DNA of 64,000 bases, taken from the NCBI GenBank assembly GCA_963843385.1, contig CAWJJY010000001.1, forward strand, positions 248,001 to 312,000, in the 5' to 3' direction. Shown here in pieces: positions 44,913 to 53,709 of the stretch. The notes beneath the pieces are model-generated. The model was not told where the DNA came from. It saw only the letters and a program-made list of their open reading frames with translations, and did no database searches. The DNA is from CAVOHU01 sp963843385. Its GTDB lineage: Bacteria; Acidobacteriota; Vicinamibacteria; Vicinamibacterales; JAKQTR01. Positions within the stretch are counted from its first letter, which is position 1. Each line of letters begins with the position of its first letter. Made by a program: the position numbers and the translations under genes.

Positions 44913-45629
44913 ATGAAAGCTCGCCTGCATCAGATGACAGAGGTTGCGGACCGGACCTCGGCGTTCGCGTTCACAGTCGACGAGGGGCCGTTCGAGTTCA
45001 TCCCCGGCCAGTCTTGCGACTTCACCCTCCCGAACCCGAAGTTCAGCGACGAAGAAGGGTCGCAGCGCACCTTCTCGATTGCCTCGTCGCCCGCCGATCT
45101 TCCGAGGCTGCTCGTCGCGACGCGGATGACCGGCAGCGCGTTCAAGCGAAGCCTGGCGGAGGCGGCGCCGGGCACGCCGGTCGAGATCGACGGGCCATTC
45201 GGCTCGTTCACCCTCCACCGGAACCCCGCACGACCCGCGGTCTTCCTCGCCGGCGGGATCGGGATCACGCCCTTCCGGAGCATCATCAAGGACGCGGTGG
45301 AACGGAAGCTCCCGCGACAGCTGGTTCTCTTCTATTCGAATCGGAACGCGGAGGGCGCCGCCTTTCTGCCCGAACTGGAGCGTTGGGCCGCCGACTGGCC
45401 GCATTTCCGGCTCGTGGCGACCATCGACGAGGCCGACGGCCCGAAATCGTGGGTGCACCGAACGGGCAGGATCGATTCAGCGTTGGTGCGGCAGGAACTG
45501 GCTGATGTCGCCAGCGCGATCTTCTACGTGGCCGGTCCGGGAGGGTTCGTCAAGGCGATGCGGTCGGTCCTCGAGCAGTCGGGAGCCGATCCGGACGATA
45601 TCCGCACCGAGCAGTTCCCGGGCTACTGA
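44913..45629 (+). CDS. Ferredoxin-NADP reductase-like FAD oxidoreductase
   Basis: A 238-residue FNR-fold flavoprotein that should move electrons between NAD(P)H and a partner such as a ferredoxin or flavodoxin. FAD domain: FIPGQSCDFTLPNP and RTFSIASSPADLP (the R-x-(F/Y)-S-x-x-S motif); NAD(P) domain: FLAGGIGITPFRSIIKD (G-G-x-G-x-x-P), FYSNRN and FYVAGPGGFVKAM. No [2Fe-2S] or globin domain is attached. ATG at 44913 has AAGGAG 8 nt upstream. Its end overlaps the convergent sigma gene by 7 nt. Electron partner unknown. Confidence 0.9.
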   Translation: MKARLHQMTEVADRTSAFAFTVDEGPFEFIPGQSCDFTLPNPKFSDEEGSQRTFSIASSPADLPRLLVATRMTGSAFKRSLAEAAPGTPVEIDGPFGSFTLHRNPARPAVFLAGGIGITPFRSIIKDAVERKLPRQLVLFYSNRNAEGAAFLPELERWAADWPHFRLVATIDEADGPKSWVHRTGRIDSALVRQELADVASAIFYVAGPGGFVKAMRSVLEQSGADPDDIRTEQFPGY

Positions 45630-46324
45630 AGCGTCGGCTGGGCCTCCGGGACCTTGGCCGATCCAATCCGCGCGAACACCTGCTGCACCATGCGGTCGCA
45701 GCGGGGAGCCTGGAACGCGAACGCCGTGCGGGCCGTCATGCCTGCGCGCTGGAATAGCCGCTGGCGGAGCAGGCCGCGGGCCCGATGCAGGCGGGTCTTG
45801 ACGGTTTCCTCGGTCAGGTCGAGGCACGCGGCCGTTTCCATCGTGCTCATCTCTTCGACCTCGCGCATCACGAACACCGAACGGTAGTGCTCCGGCAGGG
45901 CCTCGATCGCCGACTCGAGCAGGCCGCGCACTTCCACGTTCAGCGTCTCCTGCTCCGGGTTGGGAGTCTTCGCTTCGGCTGATCTCATGATGTCCCTCTC
46001 GGAATCCTGCGACCCGTCCACGGCTACGAACCTCTTGCGGCGCCGGGCGCGAGCCTGCGCCTCGTAGACCGCGATCTTGGTCAGCCAGGTCGAGAACTTC
46101 GCCTTGTTCTCGAACTGTGCGGCATGCCGGTATGCGTTGACGTAGGCCTGCTGCATGACGTCCTCTGCCTCGGCCTCGTCCCGGAGGATGGCAAATGCGA
46201 TCCTGTAGAGCCGCCTGTTGTAGCGGCGCATGATCACCTCGAACAGGGCGGACTCCCCGGCCAGGACACGCGCAACGACGTCCTCGTCGGACAGCGGCCA
46301 TTCGCGACAGGCTTCTCCCAGCAT
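45623..46324 (-). CDS. ECF-type RNA polymerase sigma factor
   Basis: A 233-residue sigma-70 family factor. Region 2: ALFEVIMRRYNRRLYRIAFA, ILRDEAEAEDVMQQAYVNAY, KFSTWLTKIAVYEAQ; region 4: ALPEHYRSVFVMREVEEMST, METAACLDLTEETVKTRLHR. A linker with many charged residues (FVAVDGSQDSERDIMRSAEA) separates them, and a 35-residue tail follows region 4. The ATG at 46324 has GGAGG six nt upstream, better than in-frame starts at 46363 or 46438. No anti-sigma gene adjoins it. The gene order (copper receptor and membrane sigma nearby) does not identify a regulon. Confidence 0.92.
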   Translation of the reverse strand: MLGEACREWPLSDEDVVARVLAGESALFEVIMRRYNRRLYRIAFAILRDEAEAEDVMQQAYVNAYRHAAQFENKAKFSTWLTKIAVYEAQARARRRKRFVAVDGSQDSERDIMRSAEAKTPNPEQETLNVEVRGLLESAIEALPEHYRSVFVMREVEEMSTMETAACLDLTEETVKTRLHRARGLLRQRLFQRAGMTARTAFAFQAPRCDRMVQQVFARIGSAKVPEAQPTLQ

Positions 46325-46514
46325 GCAGGTCCTCCAAACCGGCCCTGAGTCCGGCGCTTCCATTGAGTTGGGTGCGCGCCGGGAATGGAGCACGTGGGCT
46401 TCTGGCCCGCGTGCCCGGGGCGAGCGCTCCCAACCCACGGGAGCCCGGGGGCTAGCGTACGGTACCCCTCCCTATGACAGAGTCCGGGACCCGCGGAGAG
46501 GTTTCAGGATATTT

Positions 46515-46584
46515 TGTAGCCGCCAGCCGCCAGCCGCCAGCCGCCAGCCGCCAGCCGCCAGCCGCCGTTCGCCAGCCGCCAGCC
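46515..46584 (-). repeat. Heptamer tandem array, about 10 units
   Basis: The longest array of the family: tgtagcc, six gccagcc, gccgttc and two more gccagcc. It lies in the 330-nt divergent gap between the sigma gene (46324) and the sigma-fusion gene (46656), which otherwise shows no gene. Here it abuts no stop codon. Confidence 0.9.
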
Positions 46585-46655
46585 GGTGAGTGTATCTGCA
46601 ATCACTCACTTGGTCTAAGATCGGCGCCGGTCGGGCGACTAACTCTACAAGGACC

Positions 46656-49601
46656 ATGTTTCGCTCGCTTCGCCTCGCCGCCAACCCAGCCATCGACCAT
46701 GAGGGCGCCTTCCTGGCGCGCTACACCCGTTTGTACGACCGCGCGCTGGCGCTGACGCGCGATCCGGGGCAGGCCGAGGACCTCGTCCAGGACGCGTTCG
46801 TCCAGTTCGTCCTGTGCCGGACCCCGCTCGACGAGATCCGGAGCGTGGACGCGTACCTCTTCGCGATGCTCCAGCACCTCCACGCGTCGCAGGTTCGCCG
46901 TGCGGTCCGCGGACGTCACAGTTCCCTGGAACTGCTGGACCACGACTCTGCGGAGATCGCGTTCAGGGGAACCGATGCCGCGTCGCGGTATCTCGCCGCC
47001 GAACAGCTCGGCCTCATCTGCGAGTATGCCTGCAACCGGCGCTCGAGCTCGAAAACGGGAAGCGTGCTCCTGCTTCGGTTCTTCCATGGGTACTACCTGC
47101 GGGAGATCGCCCTCCTGCTGCGAACCCCACCGGCCGGCGTCGACGGGTTTCTGCATCTCGCCAAGCGGGAAGCTCGTGCCAGCCTGGAGAACCCGCAGGG
47201 GCTGTCTCTCATGCCCGCGCGGCCCGGCGACCGGCCCTTCCGTCGCGGCGGCCTGGCCGCTGCGAATTGCCTGGATCAGCTGCGGGCGCGCATCTTCGAT
47301 CTCGCCCACCAGGAATGCCTGCCCGATGACTGGTTCGAACGCGCCTACGGCGGCGAGTCCTCCGAAGCTGTTTCGTGCGAGCGCGCGGCGGAGCTGGTGA
47401 CGTGCCCGCGATGCCTTGACGAAGCGAACAGGCGGCTCGGGCTCCCTCTGCTTGCCGATCGCTTTCCGACCGACGTCCTCGGCCAGGACCGCCGGACGGG
47501 ACCCGGAGGCGGAGCCGGATCGGGAGCCGGCGCGGGCGACGGGAGGCGAACCGCTCGCCTGCGTCGCGCAGCCTCCGATACCTACGAACATCGGCCGCGC
47601 GAGCTTATCGTGGCCGTCAACGGGTTCACGGTCGCATCGCAGCGTGTCGGCTCCTCCGAATGCGACCAGCGCGTCAGCGTCAACATGGCCGAGCCGATCG
47701 CGTTTGTCGAGGTGTTCAGCGAGCAGCAGGTTCGCCTGGCGTTCCTCCCGGTTCAGCCGGCTCCCCAAGGCCCGATCGAGCAGGCCGCGCGCGTCGAGCT
47801 GAGCGACGGCCGCTCGGCCGAGGTCGCGGTGAACGCGTCCGAAAGCTGGCCCCAGCTTCGGGTCATCTACCGGGACCCGGCGTATGCTGCCGAACCGGGT
47901 GTCACCTCCGAAGAGTCGAGCCGAGCTTCCGTGCCTGGCCGGCCCCTGCCGAATCGCGCCTGGTGGGATGTCGCGATCCACCGCTTGTGGCGGCCGGTGA
48001 CGATCTCCGTGGCGGCCCTCGCCGTCGCGCTGGCCATCTGGGGCCTGAGCCTGCTGGTCGGATCCCCGAGCCTGAGCGCGGAGGAACTGCTCGGCCGGGC
48101 GGCTGCGGCCGAAGAGGCCGCCGGCCGGGATGGCGGCGGCGTCGAACATCGCACCGTGCAGGTCGAGGAACGCCGGCTCGACGAGGGTATCGTGCTCAGC
48201 ACGACCCGGCTGGAAATCTATCGAGACGCGGCGACGCGGGCGAAAGCGATCCGGGCGTATGAGAGCGACACCAACACCCTGAGAACCCTCGAGCTCGTGA
48301 ACCAGGACAATGCGGCCACCCTCTACCGCCCGTCGAGCGAGCCGCAGCGCTTCGCCAGCGAGGCGATGTCGGTCGGTTCAACGGTCCAGTCGGATGAACT
48401 GTGGAGGCTCGACCCGTCGGTTTCGACGTTCCGTCGCCTCTCGGGCGGCTTCCCGAGCATGTCCGTCCAGCAGACCTCAACCGAATACGTCATCCGGTGC
48501 GAGGGGGGCGATCCCTCCCAGCATGGAGGAATCATCAAGGCCGCCCTGACGCTGTCGCGGGCCGGCCTGCGGCCGGTCTCGCAGGTCATCACGTTCAGCC
48601 GGAACGGGAAGACCCGGGAGTTCCGGTTCATCGAGCGCCAGGTGATTCGTCTGCAGTCCGGGCCGGGAAGCTCCCGCCTGTTCACGCCCGATGCCGGTCT
48701 CGCTCCGTCCGCAGCGCCGCCGGAATCGCGCGGAAGGTCCCCCCTGGGCGCCCTCGAGCCGCTCAGCACCACCGAGGTCGCGGAACTCGAAATCGATGCG
48801 CTCTTCCTCCTGAACCAGGTGGACGCGACGTTGGGCGAACAGGTGTCGATCGCGGGAAACAGCGGGGGAGTGAGGATCGACGCGATCGTCAGCACTCCCG
48901 AACGAAAGCAGGCGATTCTCGGATCGCTGGCGCCGTTACATGGCCGCCGGTCCCTCGTCGTGGATGTGCTGACGGTTCAAGAGGCCGAAGGCCGGCGTTC
49001 CAGGCCCCGATCGCCCGTGGTCGTGCAGGACGTGGTGCCCCAGGGGGATCACATCGCAGCCTATCCCGACCTGCTCCGCTACTTCACCGATCACCCGGAT
49101 CCTGCCTGGCCGACTGAAACGGATCTGCGCGTGGAGCGTATGAATCGTGAGGCGGTGCTGTTCGCAACGCGCATGCTCGACGGGTCCCGTCGGACCCTGC
49201 AGCGTGCGTTTGCCCTCGATCATCTCATCACGCTCGTACCGCCTGAGGCCGCAGCGCGCCTCGGCGACGCCGCGCAGGACCGCTGGCGGTCGATGATTCG
49301 CGAGCACGCGGGAGCATTCCTGCAGGAGTCGGCCAGCCTGCGGATCGAACTCGCGGCGGTCCTCGGGCCTGTTGCGGCCAGTGCGTCAGGAGCAGCCATC
49401 CCGCCGCCCGACGGGGCGGGAGTTTCCGTCACCATCAAGGCTCTCCTTCGCCTGGCCAAGGCGGATGACGAGGCCGTACGTTCGGCGTTCGCCGTGCAGA
49501 CTCGTGCGCCGGCGCCAGTGTTTTCGCTGAAATCGGCGTCGTTCTGGGATGGGGTCGTGCGAGCCGAATCGCTGGCAAGGAGTCTGACGGATGTCCGCTA
49601 G
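46656..49601 (+). CDS. Membrane-anchored ECF-sigma-like fusion protein
   Basis: A 981-residue protein. Residues about 10-175 resemble an ECF sigma factor: FLARYTRLYDRALALTRDPG, QAEDLVQDAFVQFVL (region 2) and LLLRFFHGYYLREIALLLRT, PPAGVDGFLHLAKREAR (region 4-like HTH). A CERAAELVTCPRCLDEANRR segment near residue 245 could bind zinc. A single membrane span (about 448-468, VTISVAALAVALAIWGLSLL) separates it from about 500 extracytoplasmic residues of unknown fold. ATG 46656 (AAGGA upstream) is the chosen start. The stop overlaps the next gene by 11 nt. It may be a sigma and transmembrane anti-sigma in one chain, perhaps controlling the outer-membrane protein downstream; the biochemical activity is inferred. 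Confidence 0.75.
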   Translation: MFRSLRLAANPAIDHEGAFLARYTRLYDRALALTRDPGQAEDLVQDAFVQFVLCRTPLDEIRSVDAYLFAMLQHLHASQVRRAVRGRHSSLELLDHDSAEIAFRGTDAASRYLAAEQLGLICEYACNRRSSSKTGSVLLLRFFHGYYLREIALLLRTPPAGVDGFLHLAKREARASLENPQGLSLMPARPGDRPFRRGGLAAANCLDQLRARIFDLAHQECLPDDWFERAYGGESSEAVSCERAAELVTCPRCLDEANRRLGLPLLADRFPTDVLGQDRRTGPGGGAGSGAGAGDGRRTARLRRAASDTYEHRPRELIVAVNGFTVASQRVGSSECDQRVSVNMAEPIAFVEVFSEQQVRLAFLPVQPAPQGPIEQAARVELSDGRSAEVAVNASESWPQLRVIYRDPAYAAEPGVTSEESSRASVPGRPLPNRAWWDVAIHRLWRPVTISVAALAVALAIWGLSLLVGSPSLSAEELLGRAAAAEEAAGRDGGGVEHRTVQVEERRLDEGIVLSTTRLEIYRDAATRAKAIRAYESDTNTLRTLELVNQDNAATLYRPSSEPQRFASEAMSVGSTVQSDELWRLDPSVSTFRRLSGGFPSMSVQQTSTEYVIRCEGGDPSQHGGIIKAALTLSRAGLRPVSQVITFSRNGKTREFRFIERQVIRLQSGPGSSRLFTPDAGLAPSAAPPESRGRSPLGALEPLSTTEVAELEIDALFLLNQVDATLGEQVSIAGNSGGVRIDAIVSTPERKQAILGSLAPLHGRRSLVVDVLTVQEAEGRRSRPRSPVVVQDVVPQGDHIAAYPDLLRYFTDHPDPAWPTETDLRVERMNREAVLFATRMLDGSRRTLQRAFALDHLITLVPPEAAARLGDAAQDRWRSMIREHAGAFLQESASLRIELAAVLGPVAASASGAAIPPPDGAGVSVTIKALLRLAKADDEAVRSAFAVQTRAPAPVFSLKSASFWDGVVRAESLARSLTDVR

Positions 49602-52467
49602 GATCGCCACGGTCTCGTGTCTCGTGGCCGCGCTGTGCCTCCTCGCAGCGGTCCGCGCCGAAGGGCAGGTAAGCGGCGCCACGCTTTCCGGACTGATCGT
49701 GGACGAGACCGACGCCGTCGTGCCCGACGTCGAAATCTCGGCGATGAACTCGGCAACGGGGACACGCCGCGAAACCAGCTCCGCGGGTGACGGCCGTTTT
49801 GCGATGCCGATGCTCCCCGCGGGCACCTACATCGTCACGGCCCGCCGCCCCGGATTCGCGCCGCTCGAAGTGCGGAACGTGGCGCTCGTCGCGAACGCCT
49901 CCCTGATGTTGCGCGTTCAGCTCCGTGTGGGCACGGTGCAGCAATCGGTGGAGGTCACCCCTGCGGGAACAGGGCCCGGGCAGGTGATCGAAATCCTGCT
50001 TCCGGCTGCAGGCGGCGCCGCCCAGGGTCTCTGGATCACGGGAGAGCTCCAGCGCCAGCTGCCCCTTTCGCGCGACCGGGAATTCGCCGATGCGCTGTTC
50101 CTGACAAGCGGCGTCGTCATTCGCGAGGGAGGCCGTCACTACGTTCACGGTTCGGGAGGGAACTCGACCGTCGTGCTCGTCGACGGCGCGGATCTCACCT
50201 CGAACCGCCAGGCGGGCACCTCGCTTATCCAGTTCGGTCCCGCGACCATCGAGCAGGTCGAGATCAAGACGGCCGGCATGGATGCGTCGATGCCGCTCAC
50301 CCAGGGCGCGGTCGTCCAGTTGACGACCAGATCGGGCGGCAGCCGGATTCAGGGTGCGCTCGGGACGATCTTCGCCTCAAAGGGGTGGGCGAGCACCAAC
50401 GAGCCGGCCGGCTCGGCTTCCCGCGCAGGCATCCTCCAGCCCGACGCCGCACTGGGCGGCCCGGTCGTGCGGGACCGGCTGTGGGCCTTCGGAGCATTTC
50501 GCTGGTCGACTTCGCGGTGGACCGGCGTGCGAAACGCAGGGCAGATCGCGATCCTGAAGGCGCTCGTTCCCGGATGGACGCCGGACGAGCTGGGCGCCGG
50601 CGGGTTCGATGTGCTCGGCAAGCTGACGGGTCGCCTGTCGCCTGCCCATCAGGTCAACGCCTTCTACCAGGCGGACTCCAATTACGTGACGGGCCCGGGC
50701 GGGGCGGCGGCGGGCCCATACCTGCGCCAGACCCTGGGCGGTTCCGCGTTCGGAGCGAACTGGTCGGCCACGTGGTCCGACGCGCTGCTCACCCGACTGA
50801 CGCTGGCCTACAACGACAAGACGACGCGCAACGACTCTGACTACCTCGCGAAGACTGCGATACAGGTGCATGAGGGTGTCTACACGTCAGGCGGCGTGCT
50901 GCGGGGAACCGGGACGTTCGCGTTCCTCGACAGCATGGCCGGATACTACAACAGCCTTCCCGCGAGCAAACTCGCCCTCTCGGGCGAGCTGACCTGGCAC
51001 CGCCGTGGCCCGATCGGCACCCACGAGCTTCAGATCGGTCTGTCGTTCCAGCCGCGGCTGCGCCTGAAGGAGACGATTCGCTTCAACAACAACGGCTTCC
51101 TCTCGGAGGAGGTGGTGCTACGCGAGCCGCAGAATCCCGCCGCGGGCTTCATCCCGTTCCACCGCAAGGTCTATGAGGCCGGCGAGATGGCTCAGCTCGA
51201 CCTTGCGGGACAGGACGAGGGCGTTTATCTCCAGGATCGCTGGCGACCGCTGAATCGACTGACGGTCGGCGCGGGCATCCGGCTCGACTGGATGAGGGAT
51301 CGCGATCGCCTCTCGGGCCGTGTGGTTCGCGACTCGCTGGCGGTCGGCCCCCGGCTGTCCGCGAGTTTCGCGCTGACGCCGCGATCCGCGCTCTACGCGA
51401 GCTGGGGCCGCATCCACGACGGGTCGACCGCGGGCCGTTATGCCGACGGCGCGATCACGGCCGTGGCCAGTCACGACTACTACGACGTCGACCTGGACGG
51501 CACGTTCGAGACCGACTACTACGTCCCTGCTATGAGCATCTCGCGGAACACCCGGGTGGACGTGCACCGGAGCCAGCCGTATGTCAACGAGCTCGCAGCA
51601 GGATTCCGCCAGCAACTTCCCGGCCGCATCGGCATCGAGATAGGCGTCGTCCGTCGCGAGTTCCGGGCCATTCCCGCCACGCACCTCCAGGCTCAGCCGA
51701 TTCCGGGTTCAGGGTTCACGCCAGACGAGCAGGACTGGTTCAGGAATCGCTACGAGGTGACCCCGAACCGATGGTACTACCCGGTTGTGACAGACCTGTC
51801 GATACAGGCGACACGCCAGTCGGGCCGCGTGCAGGTCTTCGCCAGCTACGTCCGCAACTGGCGGCACCTGCAAGGAACCTGGGTGCCGGGCGACCCGGCC
51901 GCCATCCTCCAGCCCTCGGCGTTTGCCAACGACAAAGGCATCGGTTCCACGACGACGACGACCACCGACAGCCTCCAGACGACGTACGCGGGCGAAGACG
52001 CACAGGACGCGTGGATCGACCACAGTTTCCGTGGAATGGTCGTCTGGAATGCCCCGTTGGGCCTGAGCCTGGCCGCCGTGTACCAGGTTCAGTCAGGGGC
52101 GTGGTCGGGCCCGATCGTCACGCTGACGGACTCGCCCGATCCAGCCGCCGGCCCGCCGGCCTACATGCTGAACGGACTGTCGATCCAGAACCTGATCTCG
52201 ACGAACCTGCGATTTGCCTACCCGACGCGGGGCGAGGGTCAGCTTCAGCTGCCGCCGTTGCAGACGTTGAATTTCCGCATCGGCCGGCGATTTCAGACCC
52301 GCTGGGGACGAGTTGAATCGGCCGTCGACGTCTTCAACCTGACAAACAGGGGCGGATACGTTTCATTCACCTCGCTTTCCAGCCAGAACTTCAGCCCGTT
52401 CTTCGGGAAGGGCGGCAGCCGGCAGCGCCCGCGATCAGTCCAGGTGTCGGTGCGATTCGTGTTCTGA
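49591..52467 (+). CDS. TonB-type outer-membrane protein with carboxypeptidase-regulatory domain
   Basis: A 958-residue outer-membrane beta-barrel of the Oar/SusC-like type. Signal peptide (MSARIATVSCLVAALCLLAA), carboxypeptidase-regulatory domain (about 30-115; LSGLIVDETDAVVPDVEISA), plug (about 140-260; FLTSGVVIREGGRHYVHGSG, VVLVDGADLTSN, ATIEQVEIKTAGM), then a long barrel ending in VSVRFVF with terminal Phe. No clear Ton box or substrate motif identified. The start codon overlaps the end of the sigma-fusion gene (11 nt), so expression is translationally coupled and the two products probably act together. Confidence 0.9.
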   Translation: MSARIATVSCLVAALCLLAAVRAEGQVSGATLSGLIVDETDAVVPDVEISAMNSATGTRRETSSAGDGRFAMPMLPAGTYIVTARRPGFAPLEVRNVALVANASLMLRVQLRVGTVQQSVEVTPAGTGPGQVIEILLPAAGGAAQGLWITGELQRQLPLSRDREFADALFLTSGVVIREGGRHYVHGSGGNSTVVLVDGADLTSNRQAGTSLIQFGPATIEQVEIKTAGMDASMPLTQGAVVQLTTRSGGSRIQGALGTIFASKGWASTNEPAGSASRAGILQPDAALGGPVVRDRLWAFGAFRWSTSRWTGVRNAGQIAILKALVPGWTPDELGAGGFDVLGKLTGRLSPAHQVNAFYQADSNYVTGPGGAAAGPYLRQTLGGSAFGANWSATWSDALLTRLTLAYNDKTTRNDSDYLAKTAIQVHEGVYTSGGVLRGTGTFAFLDSMAGYYNSLPASKLALSGELTWHRRGPIGTHELQIGLSFQPRLRLKETIRFNNNGFLSEEVVLREPQNPAAGFIPFHRKVYEAGEMAQLDLAGQDEGVYLQDRWRPLNRLTVGAGIRLDWMRDRDRLSGRVVRDSLAVGPRLSASFALTPRSALYASWGRIHDGSTAGRYADGAITAVASHDYYDVDLDGTFETDYYVPAMSISRNTRVDVHRSQPYVNELAAGFRQQLPGRIGIEIGVVRREFRAIPATHLQAQPIPGSGFTPDEQDWFRNRYEVTPNRWYYPVVTDLSIQATRQSGRVQVFASYVRNWRHLQGTWVPGDPAAILQPSAFANDKGIGSTTTTTTDSLQTTYAGEDAQDAWIDHSFRGMVVWNAPLGLSLAAVYQVQSGAWSGPIVTLTDSPDPAAGPPAYMLNGLSIQNLISTNLRFAYPTRGEGQLQLPPLQTLNFRIGRRFQTRWGRVESAVDVFNLTNRGGYVSFTSLSSQNFSPFFGKGGSRQRPRSVQVSVRFVF

Positions 52468-52675
52468 GCGAGAGACCACGATCGTGAGCGGTTGATCGGG
52501 TGGCCGGGCGTTTCGGTTGCGTGAGCGGGCGTGAAGGGCGTGACGAACTGATCTGTCGCGCGTCGAAGATCTGGCCGTCTGCGGCGTCTTATCAGACAGG
52601 GAACACACGCTGCCGCCGGTTTCCCGGTTTCAGCTGTCCAATCAAGGCCGACATTTCTTCCAAGAGGATGCTGTG

Positions 52676-53281
52676 ATGCACAAGCGCGGAATAGTCCTGA
52701 TGATCTGCTGCATGGTTCTGGTCTCGTGCACGGCCGCATTCGCACAGCAGAAGGGCCAGAAGGGCATCACGCTCGGGCTCCCCGGTTCGGTCGGGTTCGT
52801 GTGGCACGTCTCGGACAGCTTCGCGATCCGGCCCGAGGCTTCGGTGTCGTTCATGTCGGGGCACAGCAATCCGACCGAGGTGAACGAGTTCCTCGTGGAC
52901 CCCGTGAGCGCTTCATCAAGTGGATCGGCGTGGGGCCTCGGCGCGAGCGCGCTGTTCTACGTGCACCGGAAGGACGCGGTCAGCCTCTACCTCAGCCCCA
53001 GATTCACGTATTCGCGCACGTCAACCACTTCGGAGAGCAGTTCAGCAGGATTGACCCGGACCACCGAGATTACCACTTCGGTGTACTCCGGAAGTGCCTC
53101 GTTCGGTGTGCAGTACGCGCTCAGTTCCCGGTTCAGCCTGTTTGGTGAGCTGGGGATCGTCTACAGCGATCAGCGCAACTCCGCTTCGTATTCCGGCCTC
53201 CCCGTGGCCTCCGGTGAAACCTCTTCGACGGCGCGAACCTGGGGAACGAGGACCGGTATCGGAGCGGCGATCTACTTCTAG
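52676..53281 (+). CDS. Small outer-membrane beta-barrel protein
   Basis: A 201-residue OmpW/OmpA-like eight-strand-type barrel: signal peptide (MHKRGIVLMICCMVLVSC...), alternating strands (GFVWHVSDSFAIRPEASVSF, AVSLYLSPRFTYSRTSTTSE, RFSLFGELGIVYSDQRNSAS) and a terminal aromatic GIGAAIYF. LVSC in the signal region resembles a lipobox but TAAFAQ cleavage fits a barrel better. ATG 52676 is preferred to the GTG one codon earlier; GAGG lies 7 nt upstream. Role unknown. Same strand as the gene before it but 208 nt away. Confidence 0.75.
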   Translation: MHKRGIVLMICCMVLVSCTAAFAQQKGQKGITLGLPGSVGFVWHVSDSFAIRPEASVSFMSGHSNPTEVNEFLVDPVSASSSGSAWGLGASALFYVHRKDAVSLYLSPRFTYSRTSTTSESSSAGLTRTTEITTSVYSGSASFGVQYALSSRFSLFGELGIVYSDQRNSASYSGLPVASGETSSTARTWGTRTGIGAAIYF

Positions 53282-53709
53282 GGAGATCCACATACGCCTC
53301 GGCGTCGCACGGCCCAGAAAGCGGAAGCGTTCGGCCCGACGTGTCCAGTTGAGACGATCGGAAACCCTAACCCGTGACGCTGATCGCGGAGAGGCCGTGG
53401 CGCCGTCGTACTACTGCGACAGCAGGTGAGTCCCGCGACATCTCGCCTCGAGCGAGTTGACACCTCCGCCAGCTGTGGCGCACACTATCCCGAGTCTTTC
53501 GACGCGTCCGCGCACGGCGCCGAAGCATAGTGTCCTCGCGCCCAGGCGGCTCCCACCCAGCGCGCCAGAAATCAGCCCCCAACGCAGCCGGTCACCTCGC
53601 TCGGTCCCGGATCGTGGGCCAGAGGGTCCGCCCCATAGTTCGACAGTCTGGTCGAACGATTGCTTCTCGCGCGGGATCTGATTCTGCGCGGGATGGAAGG
53701 ACGCAAACC
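53282..53709. other. Intergenic region with a small palindrome
   Basis: About 430 nt with no supportable gene. GTTCGACAGTCTGGTCGAAC at 53638-53657 is an inverted repeat (6-bp arms, 8-bp spacer) about 50 nt upstream of the next start and could be an operator. No strong promoter is evident. Confidence 0.4.

Noticed and set aside
3808..46584. Heptamer arrays considered as CRISPR
   Set aside because: Units are 7 bp and contiguous, with no unique spacers and no cas genes in the window.
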